This document shows positions 8,309 through 17,294 of a stretch of 64,000 nt of DNA, piece after piece; the stretch's first letter is position 1; the number at the start of each line of letters is the position of its first letter. The position numbers and the translations under genes are program-made. Under the pieces are notes generated by a model, which was given only the letters and a program-made list of their open reading frames with translations, was not told the DNA's origin and ran no database searches. This stretch comes from CAYUVH01 sp964448135 (GTDB lineage Bacteria; Verrucomicrobiota; Verrucomicrobiia; Limisphaerales; UBA8199): positions 36,819 to 100,818 of the forward strand of contig CAYUVH010000057.1 in NCBI GenBank assembly GCA_964448135.1. The letters are read 5' to 3'.

Positions 8309-9562
8309 TTACGGACGCGACTTTGAGGCTTCGGCTTCCTGGACCAATTGGTCGGCAAGTTCGTCCAGAAGGTTGTCCGTCCATTTGCCGCCGTAGCCTT
8401 CGAACTTGAAGCGAATCACGCCTTTGGCGTCCATCGCAAAAACCGTCGGCCAGCCGTGGACATTCCAGTCGGCCGCGATGCCGCTTTCGGAGTCGCCGCC
8501 GTTTTGAAACGAGCGCCAGGTCATGGCTTCCTTTGTACGGACACTCCTGGCCTTGTCGAGATCGGTATCCCCGTTGACGCCGAGCATCACAAACGGCCTG
8601 CCAGCCATTCGTTTTGCCAGCGCACATTCATGGGGAACCATTTGCATGCACGGCCCGCACCACGACGCCCAGAAGCTCAGGAAGACAACCTTGCCTTTGG
8701 AATCGCTGAGCTTGAACTTCTTCCCATCCAGGTCCTTGCCTGAGATATCCGGCGGCACCTGGCCAATCTGCAAATGTTCGCAATCGAAGCGTTCAACCTC
8801 CGCCTGCTCGCCCAGCGTGGGCTTGGGCGCGCGGAGACCGGGACCGGAAGGAAAGTTTGGGCACTGGCCGTAGTCCGATTTGATCTTTTCGAACATCTTT
8901 ATCGCCTGCTCCAACACCACGTGGGAGTTGCCCGCTTTCGAATCCTGTTCATAGGCAAGTTTCGCGCGGGCGTTGGTCCGTACTGAGGGAGGCCCGAATT
9001 CGAATCCAGCCATGTTTCCGCCGCGCACTTTGGTGAGGTGCGCGAGGGCAAAGAGCGCGTAGGCACGGTCGTTGCGGGAGGGATTGTTGGTCGAGGCCGC
9101 GCTCAGAAATTCCCAGATGGCCGGCTTGCTCGCGCTCCAGCGCCAGGCCAGCGCCTGGCACACCGGACCCAGGTCCGGATGAGTTGAGTGGTGCTCGCGC
9201 AGGAGTTCGATGGCCTCGTCGGAAAACGGGCGCAGGGTGCCGACCTGGCTGCGGTTATTCGTGAGTATCCAAATCAACATTTCGAAGCTCGCAGGATCAG
9301 CCGGGATCGTGCGCGCAATTTGCATCACATTAGTGATGGTGGCGTCATTCGTGCGCGTGAACGCAGTCCAGAGTTCTTCCTGCTTCGCCGGGTCGCCGGC
9401 GCTTTGGTACGCCTTTTCAGCGGCCGCCACACCGGCGATCTGTGCGCGAAAAACATCCGTGGCGCTGCTGACGTCTGCCGCCGAGGCAGCACTCACCAAA
9501 ACAAGACCAAATAAAAGAATGGTCCCCATGAGCGTTAAAATCTGTTTTGGCTTCTCAACCAT
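8309..9562 (-). CDS. exported TlpA-like thioredoxin-fold protein
   Basis: 417 aa from ATG 9562 (an earlier in-frame ATG is at 9580). A signal peptide (MGTILLFGLVLVSAASAAD) is followed by about 230 residues of mostly helical, uncharacterised sequence. A TlpA/ResA-type domain then begins at 'EHLQIGQVPPDISGKDLDG' and holds the redox motif WCGPC at about residues 301-305 (FWASWCGPCMQ). The later segment has 'WNVHGWPTVFAMDAKG' with the cis-proline. Likely a periplasmic thiol-disulfide reductase. The long N-terminal half may be a partner-binding or tetratricopeptide-like region, which is inference. It is convergent with the sulfatase, 5 bases apart. Confidence 0.85.
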   Translation of the reverse strand: MVEKPKQILTLMGTILLFGLVLVSAASAADVSSATDVFRAQIAGVAAAEKAYQSAGDPAKQEELWTAFTRTNDATITNVMQIARTIPADPASFEMLIWILTNNRSQVGTLRPFSDEAIELLREHHSTHPDLGPVCQALAWRWSASKPAIWEFLSAASTNNPSRNDRAYALFALAHLTKVRGGNMAGFEFGPPSVRTNARAKLAYEQDSKAGNSHVVLEQAIKMFEKIKSDYGQCPNFPSGPGLRAPKPTLGEQAEVERFDCEHLQIGQVPPDISGKDLDGKKFKLSDSKGKVVFLSFWASWCGPCMQMVPHECALAKRMAGRPFVMLGVNGDTDLDKARSVRTKEAMTWRSFQNGGDSESGIAADWNVHGWPTVFAMDAKGVIRFKFEGYGGKWTDNLLDELADQLVQEAEASKSRP

Positions 9563-9680
9563 GCAGTCGGCCTGTTTCATAAGAACCGATTGGACTGGGA
9601 AACGGTCAATTCGTCACGTGACATTTCGTTCCCGGTCTAATGGACTTGCCGCTAATAACGGACTGAGTTAGGGTCGTGAA

Positions 9681-10859
9681 ATGGACGAGAACGTTTCTAC
9701 CACCGGAGCGCAGGCGCCGCCGCCTCCGCCCTTCACTCCTCCTCCACCGCGGACGCCACCTCCCTCGCCGCCAGTTATTTCGCCGGCTGCCTATTCACCC
9801 CAGCCTCCCCGCCGCGGACGCGGCTGGATGGTTTTTGCCATCATTCTGTTGCTGCTTTTGGGCCTGAGCGGGTTGATGAACCTGGGCTTTTTCATCGGGG
9901 CGGCCACCCCCCGTAGTTTTGAGGTCGGGCCGCGGTTGGACGAAGCCACGCTCGAGGACAACAGTTCCGCCAACAAAATCGCCGTCATCGAAATCTCGGG
10001 AATCATCGCCGGGCGCGATATGGAGCGCCGGGGCTACAGCATGGTGGATGTGGTTAAAGCGCAATTGAAACGTGCCGAGAAGGATAAAAAGAATGTAAAA
10101 GCCGTCATACTCAAAGTCGATTCCCCGGGCGGCGAGGTACTGGCTTCGGATGAGATTTATCACGCGATCGAGGATTTTCAGAAAGACACCAAAATGCCGG
10201 TTGTGGCCTCGATGGGAAGCCTGGCCGCATCGGGAGGTTATTATGTCTCGGCGCCCTGTCGCTGGATCGTGGCCAATGAGCTTACGATCACCGGCAGTAT
10301 TGGCGTAATTATGCATACCTGGAATTACCGCGGACTGATGGACAAGGTCGGTCTCCTCCCGGAGGTTTACAAAAGCGGCAAGTATAAAGACATGTTGAGC
10401 GGTGAGCGTGATCCGAAAGACATCACGCCCGAAGAACGCGACATGGTGCAATCCCTGATCAACGAGACTTACGCGAAGTTCAAGAAGGTGGTGCAGGACG
10501 GACGCGATCAGTCGCACGATCAAAACCTGAAGAACAAAAACGCGAAAGACAAAGGCCGCGTGCTGGTCAGCAACTGGACCGACTACGCTGATGGCCGGAT
10601 CCTGTCCGGCACGGAAGCCTACGACAAGGGGTTCGTGGACCAATTGGGTAATTTTCAGACGGCCGTGGACCGCGCGCAAAATCTCGCGGGCATTTCCGAT
10701 GCCAATTTGATTGCGTATCAACAGCGTCGTGATCTGGGTGACATTCTTGGCCTGCTGGGAAAGAGCGAAGCCCCGGTCGTGAAAGTGGACATCGGACTGG
10801 AACCTCCGCATTTGCTCGCCGGGCACCTCTACTTTTTGTCGCCCTCTTTCGTGCACTGA
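9681..10859 (+). CDS. sppA: signal peptide peptidase SppA, S49 family
   Basis: 392 aa, the short single-domain type. A Pro-rich cytosolic head (residues 7-45) precedes one membrane helix (about 52-74). The S49 domain has the nucleophile in 'GSLAASGGYYVSAP' (Ser184) and the catalytic Lys in 'KSGKYKD' (about residues 231-237). Further motifs are 'VKAVILKVDSPGGEV' and 'LTITGSIGVI'. It degrades cleaved signal peptides in the inner membrane. The upp gene follows after 2 bases, suggesting one transcript. Confidence 0.93.
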   Translation: MDENVSTTGAQAPPPPPFTPPPPRTPPPSPPVISPAAYSPQPPRRGRGWMVFAIILLLLLGLSGLMNLGFFIGAATPRSFEVGPRLDEATLEDNSSANKIAVIEISGIIAGRDMERRGYSMVDVVKAQLKRAEKDKKNVKAVILKVDSPGGEVLASDEIYHAIEDFQKDTKMPVVASMGSLAASGGYYVSAPCRWIVANELTITGSIGVIMHTWNYRGLMDKVGLLPEVYKSGKYKDMLSGERDPKDITPEERDMVQSLINETYAKFKKVVQDGRDQSHDQNLKNKNAKDKGRVLVSNWTDYADGRILSGTEAYDKGFVDQLGNFQTAVDRAQNLAGISDANLIAYQQRRDLGDILGLLGKSEAPVVKVDIGLEPPHLLAGHLYFLSPSFVH

Positions 10860-10861
10860 AA

Positions 10862-11485
10862 GTGAAAAACGTCACCGTAATCAACCACCCGTTGGTTCAG
10901 CACAACCTGACGTGCCTGCGCGACCGGCGTACGGAACCGCAGGTTTTTCGTCGCGTGCTGAGCGAAGTCGCCGCACTGATGGTTTATGAAGCGACGCGAT
11001 CTTTCGCAGTCGAACCGGTCACCGTCCGCACTCCGCTGGCCCCGGCACGCGGGAGAAAATTGCGGCGTGAAGTAGTTCTGGTGCCAATTTTACGTGCCGG
11101 ACTGGGGATGCTGGATTCGATCCTGCAGTTGATACCTCACGCCCGCGTCGGCTTTATCGGCCTGAAGCGGGAGGAGACCACGCTGAAGGCGGCCACGTAC
11201 CACAAGAGCCTGCCTGCCGACCTGAGCGGGTTTGAAGTCGTTCTCATTGATCCGATGCTGGCCACGGGTGGCAGCACCGTCGCGGCAATGGATCTCCTGA
11301 CCGAGTTGGGCGCAAAGCACGTGCGGTTGGTGAATCTGGTGGCCGCCACCGGCGGCATTCGCCGCGTGCACGCGAGCTATCCGGGCTTGCCAATCTTCAC
11401 GGCGGCCGTGGACCAGAAGCTCAATTCCAAGGGCTACATAATGCCGGGTCTCGGTGATGCGGGCGACCGCCTGTTTGGAGTGTAG
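10862..11485 (+). CDS. upp: uracil phosphoribosyltransferase
   Basis: 207 aa from GTG 10862, two bases behind sppA. It contains 'PILRAGLGMLDSILQLIP', the PRPP-binding loop 'DPMLATGGSTVAAM', and the uracil-contacting C-terminus 'DQKLNSKGYIMPGLGDAGDR'. It makes UMP from uracil and PRPP in pyrimidine salvage. Length is the family norm. It is followed after 3 bases by an M24 peptidase. Confidence 0.96.
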   Translation: MKNVTVINHPLVQHNLTCLRDRRTEPQVFRRVLSEVAALMVYEATRSFAVEPVTVRTPLAPARGRKLRREVVLVPILRAGLGMLDSILQLIPHARVGFIGLKREETTLKAATYHKSLPADLSGFEVVLIDPMLATGGSTVAAMDLLTELGAKHVRLVNLVAATGGIRRVHASYPGLPIFTAAVDQKLNSKGYIMPGLGDAGDRLFGV

Positions 11486-11488
11486 AGT

Positions 11489-12622
11489 TTGAGAAATTCC
11501 GACAATCTCCTGATGTTCGCCGACAGCGAACACGACGCGAGCATGTTGTACGCGGTCGGCATGTTTGTGCCCGACGCCTTCATCTATCTGCGCCTGAACG
11601 GTCGCGCCATGATCGTCATGAGCGATCTTGAGATCGATCGCGCACGCGCGCAGGCCCCGCATTGCAAAGTCCTTTCGCTCACGAAATACAAGAACAAGGC
11701 GAAAGCGGCCGGAATGAAAGCCCCCGGCACTGCGCAGATCATCCAGACCATTTTGCGCGAGCAGGATGTGCGGCAGGTTTTGGTGCCAGGCAATTTCCCT
11801 CTGGGTTTGGCCGAAGAGCTCAGATCGCTGCGAATCGTCATCAAAGCGAAATCGGGGAACTTTTTTCCCGAGCGCGAAACCAAGAGCGCTGAAGAGACCA
11901 GGCACATCAGCGCTGCATTGCGGATCACGGAGGCGGGTATGGCGGCTGGCATTGCCATGTTGCGCGCGTCTCGGATTGGCAAGGGCGGACGATTGATGCA
12001 TAACGGGGCGCCATTGACTTCCGAGCGCCTGCGGGGCGCCATTGACAGCGCTATCAGCGCGCTCGGCGGACTGGCGGCGCACACGATCGTCGCCGGTGGT
12101 ATTCAGGCCTGCGATCCGCACGAAGGCGGACATGGTCCCTTGCGAGCCAACGAGCTGATTATTTTGGATGTGTTTCCGCGTTCGCAGAAAAGCGGATATT
12201 TCGGCGACATGACCCGGACCGTGGTGCGTGGGAAGGCAACGGAGGCTGCGCGCAGGCTGTATCATACGGTGCACCAGGCGCAGCAACTCGCTTTTCGTGC
12301 CATGAAGGCTGGAGCGAACACTGCGCGTGTGCATAATATCGTCGCGCAGTATTTCAGCAGTCAGGGTTATGAAACCGGACGGAGTGGAGGTCGTATGCAG
12401 GGATTTTTCCACGGCACAGGCCACGGGCTGGGCTTGGAAATTCATGAAGCCCCACGAGTGGGTCAGACCTCGACGGGCGAGTTGCGGGCCGGTCATGTCG
12501 TTACGGTGGAACCTGGACTGTATTATCCGGACATCGGCGGGGTGCGGATTGAAGACGTGGCGCTGGTCACGAAGGGAGGGCCAAAGAATCTGACCCGGTT
12601 CGAGAAGGTGTTGGAGGTTTAG
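11489..12622 (+). CDS. M24-family metallopeptidase, Xaa-Pro aminopeptidase-like
   Basis: 377 aa from TTG 11489, 3 bases after upp. A creatinase-type N-terminal domain (residues 1-130) precedes the pita-bread M24 domain. Metal ligands are visible: Asp in 'LIILDVFPR', Asp in 'GYFGDMTRTV', His in 'FHGTGHGLGLEIHEAPR', Glu in 'VTVEPGLYYP' and Glu in 'GVRIEDVAL'. It removes N-terminal residues before proline, or is a related aminopeptidase in the cytoplasm. The TTG start could be replaced by a later ATG. The sppA-upp-M24 order looks like one operon. Confidence 0.88.
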   Translation: MRNSDNLLMFADSEHDASMLYAVGMFVPDAFIYLRLNGRAMIVMSDLEIDRARAQAPHCKVLSLTKYKNKAKAAGMKAPGTAQIIQTILREQDVRQVLVPGNFPLGLAEELRSLRIVIKAKSGNFFPERETKSAEETRHISAALRITEAGMAAGIAMLRASRIGKGGRLMHNGAPLTSERLRGAIDSAISALGGLAAHTIVAGGIQACDPHEGGHGPLRANELIILDVFPRSQKSGYFGDMTRTVVRGKATEAARRLYHTVHQAQQLAFRAMKAGANTARVHNIVAQYFSSQGYETGRSGGRMQGFFHGTGHGLGLEIHEAPRVGQTSTGELRAGHVVTVEPGLYYPDIGGVRIEDVALVTKGGPKNLTRFEKVLEV

Positions 12623-13404
12623 TCCGGGCGCCAGCTTTCGAGCGCGGTCCGTACTGCCGTCACGAGCGCAGCGACGCGCAGCTGGAGTGGAAATTCCGAG
12701 GGCGCTTCCAGCGTGTAGCTGATCCTCGTTTTGTAGGTAAGGAGGAAGAAAGATTCGGGCCACTGGGGTCGCAGACGCGGGTCCAGTTCGGGCCGGATGA
12801 TTCCGCCGTGTGCGGGCCGGCCTTCGATCTCCGGGGACAAATCAATCGGACAGACTCGCTCGACGGCGGCGATCATGGGTTCGGCCAGCGAAGGGAGGCC
12901 CTCCGGATTCAATTCATAAACATAAAAACCACGCGACTCCCAATCCTCGTGCAGGCAGAGACAGAGCGAAAACTGCGGCTGGTTTCGAAGCCAGGCGACG
13001 TGAGCGATGGTCTCCGCAGCGTGAGGTTCGAGGTATTCACGATTCAAATCCACGCCGGATGCGTTCTCCCGGCGGTTAAGCTCGAAACCGATTGGGTTGA
13101 GGCAGGGGCAGAGTCGTAGGGCGAATTCCTGCGGCCAGAGATTCTCGTTCAGCAGTTGCAGCGCCGCCAGCGGGCCGGCCGGTTCGTCACCATGGATACC
13201 CGTGGAAATGTAGATGCATGGAGTTTTGGCTGAACCCCCGGCTGGTGTACGGCTGAACGCGACCAACTCCAAACCAGGGGATGCGGTCAGGCGGTCTTCG
13301 GACCATTTGTGCGCGCGAGCGGCGACCGAGCAATCGCGGAGAACGGCGGCGATATCTATTCTCTCACCGCCGTAGCCACCGACGTTCTTGCCGAGGGGTT
13401 GCAA
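12619..13404 (-). CDS. M14-like zinc carboxypeptidase
   Basis: 261 aa. Zinc-site residues of M14 enzymes are visible: His and Glu in 'TGIHGDEPAGPLAAL' and a later His in 'SLCLCLHEDWESRGFYVYE'. 'NPIGFELNRRENASGVDLNRE' carries the substrate-binding Asn-Arg. The succinylglutamate desuccinylase/aspartoacylase branch is an alternative. No signal peptide, so probably cytoplasmic. The 3' end overlaps the end of the convergent M24 gene by 4 bases. It starts 20 bases after bioB on the same strand, so the two are probably co-transcribed. Confidence 0.8.
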   Translation of the reverse strand: MQPLGKNVGGYGGERIDIAAVLRDCSVAARAHKWSEDRLTASPGLELVAFSRTPAGGSAKTPCIYISTGIHGDEPAGPLAALQLLNENLWPQEFALRLCPCLNPIGFELNRRENASGVDLNREYLEPHAAETIAHVAWLRNQPQFSLCLCLHEDWESRGFYVYELNPEGLPSLAEPMIAAVERVCPIDLSPEIEGRPAHGGIIRPELDPRLRPQWPESFFLLTYKTRISYTLEAPSEFPLQLRVAALVTAVRTALESWRPD

Positions 13405-13424
13405 GCCGACCGTGGGATGGAAGC

Positions 13425-14516
13425 TCAGGCGACCGCCTGAACTTCAGCGCGCGCCGCCTCGGCTGGTTCCTGGTCGCTGAAGCCATGCTTGTCCCACTTC
13501 GGGTCGAGGCCGAGATTCTTGAGCATCTTGAGATCGTCTTCGACCGGTCGGTTTAACGTAGTAAGGTAATTTCCAACCATGAGCGCACTCGCGCCGGATT
13601 TAAAGATCCAGTCCTGGTGGTCGGGAAGATTCACGGTCCGCCCGCCGGCAATCATGATTTCCTGTTTCGGCAGGATGAAGCGGAAGCAGGCGATTGATTT
13701 CAGAATCTCGAGGGGGGGCAGGGGAGGATTCGCGGCGTAGGGCGTGCCGGGAATCGGATTCAGGATGTTGATCGGGACGATGTGTACGCCCAGTTCTCTC
13801 AATGAAAAGGCCAGCTCGCAGCGATCCGCGCGGGTTTCGCCCATGCCCAGAATACCACCGGAGCAAATTTTGATTCCGGCCTGCTTCAAATGACGGATCG
13901 TTTGAACGCGTTCTTCATAAGTATGCGTGGTGCAGACCTCCGGGAAAAACCGCCGGGAGGATTCAAGGTTATGATTGTAGCACTCCAGTCCGGCGTCCTT
14001 GAGGCGATGCGCGATCTTTTCATCTTTGATGATGCCCAGCGAAGCATCCGGCCGCGCCTTGCCATTGGCCTTCAATTCGGAAAGGTGGTCGCAAATCTCG
14101 TCCAGCGCAGGTCCCTCGGACAATCCACGCCAGGCAGCAACCATGCCAAGGGCCGTCACGCCGTTGGCTTTAGCCTCGTCGGCTGCAGCAGTCATTGAAT
14201 CACGGTCAATCAAGCCATATCGCGGTGAATCAGTCTGATAGGAAGCCGATTGCGAGCAAAACTTGCAATTCTCCGAGCACCCCCCTGCCTTCACATTCAC
14301 AATCGAGCAAAGATGGACCTTGTTGCCCTTGAAGTGTTCCCGAATCCGATTCCCCCACGTGAGCAGCTCCTCGATCTCCGGCTGGCTGTCACGTTCGAAC
14401 AGCCACAGGCCTTCGGCGCGCGTGATCTCGCCACCATTCAGCACTCGTTGTCCCAGTTCCGCGATCCGGCTTTTGGAGTTTGCGTCAATCAGTTGCGCGC
14501 TCATGGTTGACAGCAT
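13425..14516 (-). CDS. bioB: biotin synthase
   Basis: 363 aa radical-SAM enzyme. The 4Fe-4S cysteines are in 'GGCSENCKFCSQSASYQT' (C-x3-C-x2-C). 'GLECYNHNLESSRRFF', 'KICSGGILGMGE' and 'NILNPIPGTPY' are typical of BioB and include residues of the 2Fe-2S site. It inserts sulfur into dethiobiotin in the last step of biotin synthesis. An alternative start is ATG 14504. The other bio-type gene in the window, a BioF-like one, is 40 kb away. Confidence 0.96.
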   Translation of the reverse strand: MLSTMSAQLIDANSKSRIAELGQRVLNGGEITRAEGLWLFERDSQPEIEELLTWGNRIREHFKGNKVHLCSIVNVKAGGCSENCKFCSQSASYQTDSPRYGLIDRDSMTAAADEAKANGVTALGMVAAWRGLSEGPALDEICDHLSELKANGKARPDASLGIIKDEKIAHRLKDAGLECYNHNLESSRRFFPEVCTTHTYEERVQTIRHLKQAGIKICSGGILGMGETRADRCELAFSLRELGVHIVPINILNPIPGTPYAANPPLPPLEILKSIACFRFILPKQEIMIAGGRTVNLPDHQDWIFKSGASALMVGNYLTTLNRPVEDDLKMLKNLGLDPKWDKHGFSDQEPAEAARAEVQAVA

Positions 14517-14570
14517 AATACCGGAGGCTGCCGGTTACAACCTTAAAAGATTGAAGCGATAAGATGGAAA

Positions 14571-14592
14571 GGCCTCCCGGGATAGGGAGGCC
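14571..14592 (-). terminator. rho-independent-like terminator after lepB
   Basis: An 8-bp stem GGCCTCCC/GGGAGGCC with a 6-base loop. On the minus strand it is followed by TTTCC and a T-rich stretch, 20 bases past the lepB stop. It separates lepB from bioB. Confidence 0.6.
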
Positions 14593-14611
14593 TGATTGAG
14601 TTTATCTGACC

Positions 14612-15235
14612 CTACTGGACGATCAGGCCGAGAATATTTTTGCGCGGAACGGGGCCGTAAACACGACTGTCGATCGAGTTCATGCGGTTGTCCCCCAGCA
14701 CGAAAACCTGGTTCGGTCCGCAGCGGAAAAGTTGCTCGTTCACGTCCTCCTGGGGGTAAGTCGGAGTGTTCGGAGGAAGGTACGGCTCTTCGAGCTTCCG
14801 CCCATTTACGAAAACCAAGCCGCTCTTGATATAAACCGTATCGCCTGCCTCCGCCACCACGCGCTTGACCGAGAAACCCTGGTCGCTGGGGTCGCACAGG
14901 ACGACCACGTCATTCACATGCGGGGAGCGCACGTGAAAAATCCAGCGGTTAAGGAGATAATGCTCCGAATCGTGCAAGGTCGGGAACATGCTGACGCCGA
15001 CCACGGTCACTGATTGGAGAAAGAAATGACTGATGACCAGGTAACTTACCAGAGCGAGCGTCACCACCGTAAGGGCCTGAGAGGCCAGCCGGAGGTATCG
15101 CTTTAAACCGTGTGCTTTTTCTCCATCCCTGATCACAGTAACGGTCTCCCCTACAGGCAGCGTGGTTGCCGCTCCCTCCCTTGTTGCTCTCTGTTCCAGA
15201 ATCACTTCTCCTACAATATGATGCAGAATGTTCAA
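14612..15235 (-). CDS. lepB: signal peptidase I
   Basis: 207 aa. One membrane helix (about residues 52-72) is followed by the catalytic Ser in 'VGVSMFPTLHDSEHYLLNRW' and the general-base Lys in 'SDQGFSVKRVVAEAGD'. Box E 'VFVLGDNRMNSIDSRVYGPV' is complete. It cleaves Sec and Tat signal peptides at the outer face of the inner membrane. The first about 45 residues are more polar than usual, so a later start is possible. About 160 bases upstream hold no gene that I can see. Confidence 0.95.
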   Translation of the reverse strand: MNILHHIVGEVILEQRATREGAATTLPVGETVTVIRDGEKAHGLKRYLRLASQALTVVTLALVSYLVISHFFLQSVTVVGVSMFPTLHDSEHYLLNRWIFHVRSPHVNDVVVLCDPSDQGFSVKRVVAEAGDTVYIKSGLVFVNGRKLEEPYLPPNTPTYPQEDVNEQLFRCGPNQVFVLGDNRMNSIDSRVYGPVPRKNILGLIVQ

Positions 15236-15393
15236 TCCGACAATGGACGGAGATTACGCAATCCCCCTCCGGGCAAAATACGGAATGCCGTGAGGAGGCG
15301 AAAAACCCATGCCAGGTGCATTAGGCCCTAAAACAAAGGGTTTCTCTTAACCAATCGGAGGGTTCCACGGGCGGCGATAGGGAAACCGAAACG

Positions 15394-16686
15394 CTAAAGC
15401 TTCCAGCCCTGCCGGTATTCAGTGCGAATAAAGGCTTCCGCTTGCGGGCAATTTTTGGCCTTTAACCGGGCAGCGTCCCAATCGATTTTCTGGCCACTTC
15501 GATAGGCTATAATTCCCAGAAGAACCGCTTCCGTGAGATTGCCGGCATATGCAAAATTGCACGTGGTCGGGCTCCCGGTTTTGCAGGCTTGGACCCATTC
15601 GTTGTGATGGCCCATGGATTTTGGAATGAATGGCTCAGGCGCGCGAAAAGCTTTGAATTTCTCCTCCGGCAAAAGCAGGTGCTTTCCGTAATCGGCCAAG
15701 AGCATGCCTTTTTTGCCAACGAAAAGCACACCATTCGGCCAGTCTGAAACTTTTCCCTCGGCAATCAAAACCGGTTGTTTGCCGCCATCGTACCAAGTGA
15801 GCCGCACGGGAGGCAATTTTTCGCGGGCCGGGAATTCGTAATGGGCGGTCGTCCACGCCGGCACGGTTTCAGGATGCGGGGGCGGGCCTTCGGCTTGGAC
15901 CGTTGTGGGGCTGCCCAGCTTTAAAGCCCAGAACGCCAGATCCATATAATGGCAGGCCATGTCGCCGAAGATGCCTTCGCCGAACGCCCACCAGCGACGC
16001 CAGGTCTTGGGAATATATTCCGGGCTGTAGGGGCGTTCTGCCACGGGACCGAGCCAGAGATCCCAATGCAAGCCGGCCGGAATCGGCGGCGTGTCCGTGG
16101 GGCGTTCGCCGCCAGGCAGCGTCTTGACGCACCACACGTGACACTCGCGTACCTCGCCGATGGCACCGGATTGGACCAATTCTACGGCGCGCCGGTAATT
16201 GTCTCCGGCATGGATCTGCGTGCCCATTTGCGTCGCGAGTTTGGGATTCTTCGCGGCAAGATTCGTGATGGTGCGGGCTTCGAAGATGGTGTGCGTGAGC
16301 GGTTTTTCGCAGTAGACGTGCTTGCCGAGCTGAAGGGCCATTGAGGTCGCCACCGCATGCGTGTGATCGGCCGATCCGACGACAATGGCGTCGAGATCCG
16401 CTTGCTCGAGCATTTTGCGAAAGTCGTTGTAAGTTTTGGCTCTGGGAAACTTCTTCTGCGCGGCAGCCAGCAAAGTGTCATCAATATCGCAGAGCGCGGC
16501 GATGTTCTCGCCTGAAACCTTGGAAAGGTCCTCGCCCGCCCGATTGGCGGTGCCGATCATGCCGATGTTCAGGCGGTCATTAGCCGAAGATTTGCGCGGC
16601 GCGGCCTGGAGGGCGCCCAACCACGCGCCCGCGGTCACAAAGGTGCTGGCTTGAAGGAATCGGCGCCGGGTAAAGCTAGAGTTCAT
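15394..16686 (-). CDS. Tat-exported Gfo/Idh/MocA family oxidoreductase
   Basis: 430 aa from ATG 16686, which begins a twin-arginine signal (MNSSFTRRRFLQASTFV). The open frame extends 65 codons further upstream without family similarity, so the shorter start was chosen. The Rossmann N-terminal domain begins at 'RLNIGMIGTANRAG'; 'VGSADHTHAVATSMAL' and 'HVYCEKPLTHTI' are the family motifs. The C-terminal domain contains 'GIFGDMACHYMDLAFWAL'. Such proteins use NAD(P) or work as sugar dehydrogenases, lyases or hydrolases on glycans. The real substrate is unknown. One of six such proteins here. Confidence 0.88.
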   Translation of the reverse strand: MNSSFTRRRFLQASTFVTAGAWLGALQAAPRKSSANDRLNIGMIGTANRAGEDLSKVSGENIAALCDIDDTLLAAAQKKFPRAKTYNDFRKMLEQADLDAIVVGSADHTHAVATSMALQLGKHVYCEKPLTHTIFEARTITNLAAKNPKLATQMGTQIHAGDNYRRAVELVQSGAIGEVRECHVWCVKTLPGGERPTDTPPIPAGLHWDLWLGPVAERPYSPEYIPKTWRRWWAFGEGIFGDMACHYMDLAFWALKLGSPTTVQAEGPPPHPETVPAWTTAHYEFPAREKLPPVRLTWYDGGKQPVLIAEGKVSDWPNGVLFVGKKGMLLADYGKHLLLPEEKFKAFRAPEPFIPKSMGHHNEWVQACKTGSPTTCNFAYAGNLTEAVLLGIIAYRSGQKIDWDAARLKAKNCPQAEAFIRTEYRQGWKL

Positions 16687-16784
16687 TGAGCTTTGCCTGG
16701 AAGACGCACTTTCAGAGCCGGAGGTTTCCGGAATTAAAGGCAAATCGTAATGCTCACCGCAGGACTGTGTCGCCCGCAGCAAAC

Positions 16785-17192
16785 TCAGGCAGCGGGTTCC
16801 ACAATGCTCGGACCCGAGCCGGTGGTTTTGGTAATGGCCTGGCGGAGATCTTCGAGCAGGAACGGCTTGCCAATGATGCAATCCACCCCGGCCATGGTTT
16901 TGCCGGAGGCCTGGAGCATTTCCTTGTACGCCGTGATCATCACCACGGGCTGCCTGGGGTTGCGATGTTTGATTTCAGACGCCAGGGCATCACCCTTCAT
17001 GCCGGGCATTTCGTAATCGGTGATGACAAGGTCGAATTTTTGTTCGCCCAGCGTGGTGAGCGCGTCCTTGCCGTTGCTGGTGGTTTTGACGACATGGCCG
17101 TCGAAATGGAGCATCATCCTGACCGCGTCACAAACAAAGGCCTCGTCGTCAACGACTAGAATGTGTCTTTGAGGAAAGGCTGGCTTGGTCAT
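16785..17192 (-). CDS. single-domain response regulator (receiver)
   Basis: 135 aa CheY-like receiver with nothing attached. 'HILVVDDEAFVCDAV' gives the acidic pair, 'FDLVITDYEMPGMKGD' the phospho-acceptor Asp, 'VVMITAY' the Thr switch and 'IIGKPFLLEDL' the conserved Lys-Pro. It would take phosphate from an unlinked histidine kinase, because none is nearby. It sits between a Gfo/Idh gene and a secreted GH16-like gene with about 100-base spacers, so context does not reveal its output. Confidence 0.9.
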   Translation of the reverse strand: MTKPAFPQRHILVVDDEAFVCDAVRMMLHFDGHVVKTTSNGKDALTTLGEQKFDLVITDYEMPGMKGDALASEIKHRNPRQPVVMITAYKEMLQASGKTMAGVDCIIGKPFLLEDLRQAITKTTGSGPSIVEPAA

Positions 17193-17294
17193 CGTCTCGT
17201 TTAGCTGAGTTCAAACTAGCGGATTTCAAATAAAAGGCCAGCGATTTATGCGAGGGCGGAAGCCGCATGTACATGCCGGAATGGATCGGAGGGA

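Noticed and set aside
11090..12763. 557-codon frame antisense to upp and the M24 peptidase
   Set aside because: The plus-strand genes have complete active sites; the antisense product is His/Arg-rich.
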